Below are positions 13,439-18,734 of a stretch of 18,734 nucleotides of DNA, piece by piece; position 1 is the first letter of the stretch, and each line of letters begins with the position of its first letter. The stretch spans positions 1 to 18,734 of the forward strand of contig DCGY01000071.1 in the NCBI GenBank assembly GCA_002314715.1, read 5' to 3'. This DNA is from Lachnospiraceae bacterium UBA1766 (GTDB lineage: Bacteria; Bacillota; Clostridia; Lachnospirales; Lachnospiraceae). A program made the translations under genes and the position numbers. Under the pieces are notes generated by a model that searched no databases, had not been told where the DNA came from, and saw nothing but the letters and a program-made list of their open reading frames with translations.

Positions 13439-13813
13439 TTGGATATTTCCGGTTTATCAACGAATTACAGTGAGGTGTATGCCAGTGCGGCCAATCAGTC
13501 CACTGCAAAATTGGAAGGCAAATTGAAAAATGATTATTCCCAGGCTACCGATACCGAGTTAAAGGATGCCTGCAATCAGTTTGAGGCTTACTTTTTGGAG
13601 CAGGTCTTTAAGGAAATGCAAAAGACAGTATCCATTACAGGAGAAAGCTCGGATGATTCCAATGCCATGATGGATTACTTTAAGGACAAAATGGTGCAGG
13701 AAATTGCGGCCCAGTCTACCGAAAAGAGCAGTTTGGGATTATCCCAGATGCTTTATGAACAGATGAGAAGAAATTACGGTTTGGATGATACGATAAAAAC
13801 CGTAACCGAATAA
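13439..13813 (+). CDS. flgJ: FlgJ-type rod-binding protein lacking a muramidase domain
   Basis: A 124-residue protein corresponding to the N-terminal rod-binding domain of FlgJ. The hallmark is ELKDACNQFEAYFLEQVFKEMQKTV (about 41-65), followed by the helix YFKDKMVQEIAAQSTEKSSLGLSQMLYEQM. The glycosidase domain found fused in enterobacterial FlgJ is absent, as is usual in Firmicutes. The start is taken as TTG 13439 because a near-perfect AGAAGGAGG (13423-13431) lies 7 bases upstream. The in-frame GTG at 13409 would place this ribosome binding site inside the gene. It is the last gene of the mreB-flagellar unit, followed by two hairpins. Confidence 0.9.
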   Translation: MDISGLSTNYSEVYASAANQSTAKLEGKLKNDYSQATDTELKDACNQFEAYFLEQVFKEMQKTVSITGESSDDSNAMMDYFKDKMVQEIAAQSTEKSSLGLSQMLYEQMRRNYGLDDTIKTVTE

Positions 13814-13816
13814 CGA

Positions 13817-13832
13817 ATTGCGGTTCCGCAAT
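13817..13832 (+). other. Short hairpin after flgJ
   Basis: ATTGCGG/CCGCAAT with a 2-base centre, starting 4 bases after the stop codon. It has no T run, so it is more likely an mRNA-protecting 3' structure than a terminator. Confidence 0.4.
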
Positions 13833-13846
13833 GAAATGAATTCTTT

Positions 13847-13881
13847 CCGAAGGTCCCGATAGGGGCTTTCGGTTCTTTTTT
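13847..13881 (+). terminator. Terminator of the mreB-flagellar unit
   Basis: An 11-bp stem (13847-13857 with 13862-13872) containing two G-U pairs and a GATA tetraloop, followed by TTCTTTTTT. Confidence 0.88.
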
Positions 13882-13937
13882 CGAAAGAAATCTACTTTTG
13901 ATAAATTTCCAAACTATTAGGAGTTACATAGAAATTC

Positions 13938-16172
13938 ATGGAAGAATTAAACGGGTATGTAGAACATATTGTGTTCCAGAACCAGGAAAACGGATACACC
14001 GTAATGAATCTGGTCTCCGAGGATGAGGAGATTGTGTGTGTCGGTCTATGTAAAGGATTGACGCAGGGGGAAAATCTTTCTCTTCAGGGAGAGTATACGG
14101 AGCATCCTCTGTATGGAAAACAATTTAAAATTACTTCCTACCAAGTGGTTGCACCCAAGGATCAGGAAAGTATACAAAGATATCTGGGGTCCGGTGCCAT
14201 AAAAGGCGTGGGGCCGGCGCTTGCTGCCCGCATTGTGAAACAGTTTAAGGAGGATACCTTCCGAATCATCGAGGAGGAGCCGGAGAAGCTGACCAAGGTA
14301 AAGGGTATCAGTGAGAAAAAGGCGCGGGAAATTGCGATTCAGATGGAAGAAAAAAAGGACCTGCGAGAGGCCTTGGTATACTTGGGCGACTATGGAATTT
14401 CCAATACGCTGGCTATTAAAATTTACAATACCTATGGCATGGAGTTATACACGGTGATGCGGGAAAATCCCTATCGTCTGGCAGAGGATATCAATGGTGT
14501 AGGATTTAAGATTGCAGATGAAATTGCCGCAAAAATCGGAATTCATACCGATTCGGACTATCGTATTCGATGCGGTATTTTTTCTGTGCTGCAAAAATCC
14601 GTGGGAGAAGGACATTGCTATTTGCCCTTGAATTTGCTTTTGGAGAAAAGTGCGGAGCTTTTGGGGCTGGAAAAGGAATTTATCCGTCCTCAGATCTCCA
14701 ATATGATGATGGATAAAAAGCTGGTATGCCGGGAGGAGTGCGTTTTTGCTGCGCCTTATTTTTATGCGGAACTAAACTGCGCCCGCATGCTTCATGAGAT
14801 TAATGTAACCATGCCGGAAAAACACCAATTACCTTCCCAGGAAGCTGCTATGCAAAAGACTCTTGACCGACTGGCCAGAGAACAGGGAATGGAACTGGAT
14901 GAATTGCAGCTTCATGCGGTAAAGGGCTGTATTCAAAACGGTTTGTTTATTCTGTCCGGTGGACCGGGTACGGGAAAAACAACAACAATTAATCTGATTA
15001 TTCGTTATTTTGAATCGGAAGGACTGGATATTTTGCTGGGAGCGCCTACGGGGCGGGCGGCCAAACGTATGACGGAGGCTACCGGATTTGAGGCCAGAAC
15101 CCTGCATCGTATGCTGGAGTTAAACAATTCTTTGTCGGATGATGATACCAAGAAGCTTCGATTTGAGCGGAACCAGGACAATCCGCTGGAAGCAGATGTG
15201 ATTATTATTGATGAAATGTCCATGGTGGATATTTCTTTGTTTCAGGCACTCTTAAAGGCCGTTATTCCGGGTACCAGACTGGTTCTGGTAGGGGATGTGA
15301 ATCAGCTTCCCAGTGTTGGTCCGGGACAGGTGCTGCGGGATTTAATGAACAGCAGGTGTTTCCCCATGGCGGTCCTGCAGAAGATTTTCCGACAGGCAAA
15401 GGAAAGTGATATTGTGGTAAATGCTCACAAAATCAACCGGGGAGAAAGAATCCTTTTGGATAACAAGTCCAAGGATTTCTTCATGCTGGAGCGAAATGAT
15501 GTGAATGTGATTTACAAGCATATGATTCAACTGATTCAGGAGAAGCTTCCCAAGTATGTGGATGCCACTTCCTTTGACATACAGGTGCTTACCCCCATGC
15601 GAAAGGGAGCGCTTGGCTGTGAAACCTTAAATACGGTATTGCAACAATATTTGAATCCTCCGGACAGTCGGAAAGCAGAGTGCACTTACGGTGACGGTTT
15701 GTTCCGTGAAGGAGACAAAGTCATGCAGATCAAGAATAATTACCAGTTAGAATGGGAAATAGTAAGTAGATACAATATCCCCATTGATAAAGGAATGGGC
15801 GTGTTTAACGGAGACATGGGCAGAATTAAGGAAATCCGGGAAAGCGCTTCTACGGTGGTGGTGGAATTTGATGATCATCGTCTGGTGAACTATCCTTACA
15901 GCATGCTGGAGGAACTGGAACTTTCCTACGCGGTAACCATCCACAAGTCCCAGGGTAGCGAGTACCCTGCGGTTTTATTGCCTTTGTTAAGCGGACCCAG
16001 GATGCTTTTTAACCGGAATCTGCTGTATACGGCCATTACAAGAGCCAAGCGATGTGTGACGATTCTGGGTTCTTCGGAGACGGTTTACGAAATGATTGAC
16101 AATGAGAGCGAAAATAAGCGCTACAGTGCGTTAAAGGATCGTATTTTGGAATTGCGTGGGGAAGCAAATTAG
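13938..16172 (+). CDS. recD2: ATP-dependent RecD2-type DNA helicase
   Basis: A 744-residue SF1B helicase moving 5'-3' on single-stranded DNA, acting in DNA repair without RecBC. Layout: N-terminal OB-like segment (ENGYTVMNLVSEDEE), helix-hairpin-helix repeats (about 85-210, GVGPALAARIV, VKGISEKKA, INGVGFKIADEIA), Walker A GGPGTGKT (341-348), DEMSMVD (425-431), GDVNQLPSVGPGQVLRDL, and the C-terminal 2B/UvrD_C-like part with TIHKSQGSEYP (669 onward) and LLYTAITRAK. Length is typical for RecD2 (720-790). Only one start is possible (an in-frame stop lies at 13929-13931). The AGGAG at 13919-13923 is an unusually long 14 bases from the ATG, so translation may be modest. It heads a run with comF and a flagellar operon gene. 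Confidence 0.96.
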   Translation: MEELNGYVEHIVFQNQENGYTVMNLVSEDEEIVCVGLCKGLTQGENLSLQGEYTEHPLYGKQFKITSYQVVAPKDQESIQRYLGSGAIKGVGPALAARIVKQFKEDTFRIIEEEPEKLTKVKGISEKKAREIAIQMEEKKDLREALVYLGDYGISNTLAIKIYNTYGMELYTVMRENPYRLAEDINGVGFKIADEIAAKIGIHTDSDYRIRCGIFSVLQKSVGEGHCYLPLNLLLEKSAELLGLEKEFIRPQISNMMMDKKLVCREECVFAAPYFYAELNCARMLHEINVTMPEKHQLPSQEAAMQKTLDRLAREQGMELDELQLHAVKGCIQNGLFILSGGPGTGKTTTINLIIRYFESEGLDILLGAPTGRAAKRMTEATGFEARTLHRMLELNNSLSDDDTKKLRFERNQDNPLEADVIIIDEMSMVDISLFQALLKAVIPGTRLVLVGDVNQLPSVGPGQVLRDLMNSRCFPMAVLQKIFRQAKESDIVVNAHKINRGERILLDNKSKDFFMLERNDVNVIYKHMIQLIQEKLPKYVDATSFDIQVLTPMRKGALGCETLNTVLQQYLNPPDSRKAECTYGDGLFREGDKVMQIKNNYQLEWEIVSRYNIPIDKGMGVFNGDMGRIKEIRESASTVVVEFDDHRLVNYPYSMLEELELSYAVTIHKSQGSEYPAVLLPLLSGPRMLFNRNLLYTAITRAKRCVTILGSSETVYEMIDNESENKRYSALKDRILELRGEAN

Positions 16173-16205
16173 CGGGTTCATGGTTTGGAGAAGACCGGGA
16201 GGAAA

Positions 16206-16943
16206 ATGAATCCAATCAAAATACTTTGGAAATGGAGCTTACAGCTTTTGTTTCCGTTAAGATGCCCTTACTGCGATGAGGTCGTGGGTATACGAATCGG
16301 AGCAAAGGAACCCATCGAAAAAATATGCAGGCCTTGCAAGAATCAGTTTGTGGTTTTGAAGGAACCCTGGTGTGTCCGATGCGGAAAGAAGCTTCTGACA
16401 CAGGGAGAATTATGCCAGGATTGCCAAAATAAACCCCATTTATTTGAAAGAGGGCGTGCCTTGTACGAATATGGCTCCTGCTCCTCATCGGTGTATCGGT
16501 TTAAGTATGCCGGCAGGAGGGAATATGGGGACTACTTCGGAGAGCAGATGGTGGCGGAGCTGGGAGAGTTTATCCGCATGGTCAATCCGGATGGAATCAT
16601 CCCCATTCCTTTGCACAAAAAAAGACAAAACAAACGAGGATATAATCAGGCTATGGTGCTCGCAAAAGCGGTTTCTAAGTACAGCGGAGTACCTGTCTAT
16701 GGGAATTTTTTGTACAGAAAGAAAAATACCCGGCCATTAAAGAGTTTAAATCCGATAGAAAGGCAAAATAATTTGAAAAAAGCTTTTATTATCGGGCAAA
16801 ATGATGTAAAATTAAATACAACTATACTTATCGATGATATATATACCACGGGCAGTACGATGGATGAAGTCGCCGGTGTTCTTTTAGAGCACGGAATTAA
16901 GCGGATTTATTTCCTGGTTTTGGCCAGTGGGGACGGTATATAG
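16206..16943 (+). CDS. comF: ComF-family amidophosphoribosyltransferase-like protein
   Basis: A 245-residue protein homologous to ComFC, required for DNA uptake or handling in natural transformation. Four zinc-type cysteine pairs are visible: C20/C23, C41/C44, C56/C59 and C70/C73. They are followed by a type I phosphoribosyltransferase domain: PIPLHKKRQNKRGYNQA (133-149) and the PRPP loop ILIDDIYTTGSTMDE (207-221). I prefer ATG 16206 after GGGAGG, although the 3-base gap is short; TTG 16185 has no ribosome binding site. It lies 33 bases after recD2 and 14 bases before a YvyF-type gene, matching the comFC-yvyF order of Bacillus subtilis. ComFA and ComFB are not present here. ComF proteins also occur in species not known to be competent. 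Confidence 0.93.
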   Translation: MNPIKILWKWSLQLLFPLRCPYCDEVVGIRIGAKEPIEKICRPCKNQFVVLKEPWCVRCGKKLLTQGELCQDCQNKPHLFERGRALYEYGSCSSSVYRFKYAGRREYGDYFGEQMVAELGEFIRMVNPDGIIPIPLHKKRQNKRGYNQAMVLAKAVSKYSGVPVYGNFLYRKKNTRPLKSLNPIERQNNLKKAFIIGQNDVKLNTTILIDDIYTTGSTMDEVAGVLLEHGIKRIYFLVLASGDGI

Positions 16944-16957
16944 AACGGAGGAACAGG

Positions 16958-17380
16958 ATGGACGTTCGCAATTGTAAGAAGTGCGGCAACATTTTCAATT
17001 ATGGTTTTGGACAGGTAATCTGCCCTGCCTGCAGAGAAGCTTTGGAGTCCAAATTTCAGCAGGTTAAGAAGTACATCCAGGAGAATCCGGGAGTGAATAT
17101 TCCCCAGGTCGCAAAAGAGTGTCAGGTGGATACCCAGCAGATTCAGCAATGGCTTCGCGAGGAAAGACTGGAAATTGTGGCAGGCAGTGCTTTGCTGATT
17201 AACTGCGAGAAGTGCGGAGCAACCATTCGAAGCGGCAGATATTGTGATAAGTGCAAGGCAGAGGTGACAAACAGCTTAAGAGGGGCCTATAACTCCTTTG
17301 CAAGAGAGCAGACAGGAGCAGCACAGAAGTCCGAGCAAAAGGATGCAAAAGGATCTCGTGACATGAGATTTTTAAATTAG
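16958..17380 (+). CDS. yvyF: Flagellar operon protein, TIGR03826/YvyF family
   Basis: A 140-residue protein with two zinc-ribbon-like modules, C6/C9 with C22/C25 and C83/C86 with C96/C99. They flank a small HTH-like segment (about 45-72, GVNIPQVAKECQVDTQQIQQWLREERLEI). It ends in a charged, probably flexible tail. In Bacillus subtilis yvyF sits between comFC and flgM. Here it also follows comF, but no flgM, flgN or flgK comes next; two membrane-protein genes do. CGGAGGAA 6-7 bases before the ATG is a strong site. The role (regulatory or chaperone-like in the late flagellar operon) is not established. Confidence 0.88.
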   Translation: MDVRNCKKCGNIFNYGFGQVICPACREALESKFQQVKKYIQENPGVNIPQVAKECQVDTQQIQQWLREERLEIVAGSALLINCEKCGATIRSGRYCDKCKAEVTNSLRGAYNSFAREQTGAAQKSEQKDAKGSRDMRFLN

Positions 17381-17458
17381 TGACAACGCAATCTGTAGCA
17401 TTTTCACTCATAGAGTGGAAGACTAAATATAATCAGATTGTGAAATGCAGGGATTAGT
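17381..17458 (+). promoter_or_regulatory. Structured spacer with a possible promoter
   Basis: Nested inverted repeats: CAATCTG (17389-17395) with CAGATTG (17434-17440) encloses CACTC/GAGTG (17406-17410/17414-17418). A TATAAT (17428-17433) lies just inside the right outer arm, about 26 bases before the next ATG, with a poor -35 (TTCACT, 19-base spacer). There is no T run, so it is not a terminator. It could mark a new transcription start or a controlled leader. Confidence 0.4.
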
Positions 17459-17848
17459 ATGTTAAATGAGCAGAGAATCATTCTTATGACCAAGCTTGCC
17501 TCCTATGAAGCAAAAGAAGGAAAGAAGAGCCGTAAGATTGCAAATTATTTCCGCAGCGATTATTTGTCTATTCAGGTACTGAAGGCAATTGTTGCAGCTA
17601 CCATCGTGTTTGGTTTGGTATTTGGATTATATATTTTCAGCGATTTTGAAGAGTTTATGCAGGATATTTACAAGATAGATTTGGTAAGCTTCGCAAAGAA
17701 TATATTGTTCTACTATGTGGTATTTGTTATCGGATACGGAGTGGTATGTTATCTGGCCGGATGGTATCGCTATATTATGGCGAAGAAAAGCTTAAAGCTT
17801 TTTTATCAGAATTTGAAAAGACTTTATAAGATGTATAAAAAGAAATAA
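17459..17848 (+). CDS. Two-TM basic membrane protein, function unknown
   Basis: A 129-residue protein. The N-terminal cytoplasmic part is charged (about 1-37, ASYEAKEGKKSRKIANYFRSDY). TM1 is at about 38-60, an acidic outer loop follows (SDFEEFMQDIYKIDL), TM2 is at about 81-104, and a Lys/Tyr-rich cytoplasmic tail ends KKLYK-type (RLYKMYKKK). By the positive-inside rule both ends face the cytoplasm. AGGGAT lies just before the ATG. I do not recognise the family. It follows the structured spacer after the flagellar operon gene and precedes a polytopic membrane protein on the same strand by 32 bases, so the two probably act together. Confidence 0.78.
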   Translation: MLNEQRIILMTKLASYEAKEGKKSRKIANYFRSDYLSIQVLKAIVAATIVFGLVFGLYIFSDFEEFMQDIYKIDLVSFAKNILFYYVVFVIGYGVVCYLAGWYRYIMAKKSLKLFYQNLKRLYKMYKKK

Positions 17849-17864
17849 AGCAAATTGCTTTATT
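17844..17864 (+). promoter_or_regulatory. Hairpin at the junction of the two membrane-protein genes
   Basis: AATAAAGC (17844-17851) and GCTTTATT (17857-17864) pair perfectly around AAATT. The structure contains the stop codon of the first gene and ends 2 bases before the GGAGG (17867-17871) of the next. It may tune expression of the second gene. Confidence 0.4.
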
Positions 17865-17880
17865 CTGGAGGATTTATTTC

Positions 17881-18734
17881 ATGACTAGTTTGTTGGAAGT
17901 AAGAGATATAGTGAAGAAGTTTTATGCCAGATATGCGGTATTTCTTCTCCCTATCGTAAAGTTTGTGGTAGCATTTCTGATGATTTGTACGATTAACAGC
18001 AAGTTGGGTTACATGGATCGGTTGGATAATTTGGCGATTGTTTTGATTTTGTCCCTGACCACCAGCATTTTGCCCTCGGGCGTAATGGTATTTATCGGTG
18101 CTCTGCTTTGTATGTTGCATTTGTACGCATTGTCCTTGGAAACGGCAATCGTGGGATTGTGCTTCTTCCTGATTCTGTTTTTGCTGTTTTTCCGATTTGC
18201 TCCGAAATACTCTCTGGTGGTTGTATTGACCCCATTGATGTTTGTAATGAAGATTCCCTATGTGCTTCCGGTTGTACTGGGTCTTGTAGCGACTCCCGTT
18301 GCGGCGATTTCAGCAGCCTGTGGCATCGCGGTATATTATTTCCTGGCAATGATTATCGGAAATGCCCCTACTCTTCTGACCATGGGTGACACCGAAATGT
18401 CTGCAAAGATTCGCTTGCTTTTGGACGGTATTCTGGCAAATAAATCCATGCTGGTCATTGTAATGGCTTTTGCAATTACGGTAGTAGTGGTATATATGAT
18501 TCGCAGATTACCGATGGATTATAACTGGACAATCGCCATGGTGGCCGGTGCCATTGTAAACCTTGTGATTTTGTTGGTGGGCGATTTGATTTACGATACC
18601 AGTAATTTCTCCGCTCTTCAGGCTATTTTGGGTGCTTTGCTGGCAGTAGCCGTTGGTAAGGTCGTAGAATTTTTCCGCTTCTGTGTGGACTTCGGCAGGG
18701 CAGAAAATGTGCAGTTTGAGGATGATGAATATTA
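17881..18734 (+). CDS. Polytopic membrane protein, function unknown (3' end outside the window)
   Basis: The frame is open from ATG 17881 to the window edge: 284 codons plus two bases, so the gene is truncated by the window, not broken. GGAGG (17867-17871) lies 9 bases before the ATG. The protein has a short cytoplasmic N-terminus and about seven to eight hydrophobic segments (near 18-37, 50-72, 74-85, 89-105, 111-160 as two to three spans, 189-206, 218-236, 246-262). The chain then turns charged (FGRAENVQFEDDEY), apparently a cytoplasmic tail just starting. No transporter signature, Walker box or catalytic motif is visible. It shares a transcript direction and close spacing with the two-TM protein before it. 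I have a faint memory of similar EDDEYYY-tailed proteins in Lachnospiraceae, but no function. Confidence 0.8.
   Translation, partial: MTSLLEVRDIVKKFYARYAVFLLPIVKFVVAFLMICTINSKLGYMDRLDNLAIVLILSLTTSILPSGVMVFIGALLCMLHLYALSLETAIVGLCFFLILFLLFFRFAPKYSLVVVLTPLMFVMKIPYVLPVVLGLVATPVAAISAACGIAVYYFLAMIIGNAPTLLTMGDTEMSAKIRLLLDGILANKSMLVIVMAFAITVVVVYMIRRLPMDYNWTIAMVAGAIVNLVILLVGDLIYDTSNFSALQAILGALLAVAVGKVVEFFRFCVDFGRAENVQFEDDEY

Noticed and set aside
1..18734. CRISPR array, tRNA, rRNA, insertion sequence or prophage structural genes
   Set aside because: No spaced short repeat series, no tRNA cloverleaf or rRNA sequence, and no full transposase or phage structural gene was found. The only mobile-element-like signals are the 131-bp repeats and the partial Rpn-like gene.

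Overview
The window reads as a chromosomal segment of a motile, low-to-mid GC Gram-positive anaerobe of the Clostridia. Lachnospiraceae is the best guess, from protein character (TIGR03826/YvyF-type flagellar operon protein, Mbl/FlhO/FlhP-type cluster, uvrB-NUDIX-uvrA order), strong AGGAGG-type ribosome binding sites and AGGAG-ATG coupling. No rRNA, tRNA or CRISPR array was seen. The taxonomic call is inference, since no database search was possible.

Left part (1-3640), accessory in character and visibly AT-richer than the rest. The 3' end of a probable Rpn-family (PD-(D/E)XK recombination-promoting nuclease / transposase-like) gene runs into a 131-bp element that recurs without a mismatch exactly 1,700 bp later (135-265 and 1835-1965). 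Each copy carries a REP-like GGGAC...GTCCC hairpin and a strong intrinsic terminator. The two copies bracket a divergent pair: an XRE-type regulator (minus strand, TTG start) and a two-TM coiled-coil membrane protein of unknown function. A palindrome overlaps the -35 box of the membrane-protein gene. Next comes a single-gene unit encoding a membrane HD-GYP cyclic-di-GMP phosphodiesterase with an external, CBM2-like sensor domain.

Middle part (3731-10596): a probable five-gene unit, leucine-rich repeat protein - 65-aa CxxC mini-protein - uvrB - NUDIX hydrolase - uvrA. It is preceded by a terminator-like hairpin that also contains a GAAC-N4-GTTC motif resembling the Gram-positive LexA/DinR operator. 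It ends in an intrinsic terminator. This is nucleotide excision repair plus nucleotide sanitation, with two uncharacterised passengers in front.

Right part (10480-18734): a near-perfect sigma-28 (SigD) promoter overlaps the uvrA stop codon and points toward mreB/mbl - flhO - flgG(flhP) - flgJ-type rod-binding protein, an operon joining cell-shape and flagellar-rod genes and closed by a terminator at 13847-13881. The uvrA terminator lies between that promoter and mreB, so it may instead make a short RNA or act through read-through. A second run follows: recD2 helicase - comF - yvyF-like flagellar operon protein. After a structured spacer come two small-to-medium membrane proteins of unknown function, the second cut off by the window edge.

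Start codons were re-chosen from ribosome binding sites for the LRR gene, the CxxC mini-protein, uvrB, the NUDIX gene, mreB, flgJ (TTG) and comF. The most unusual items are the 131-bp-repeat-bracketed XRE/membrane-protein cassette and the sigma-28 promoter with a terminator directly downstream of it.
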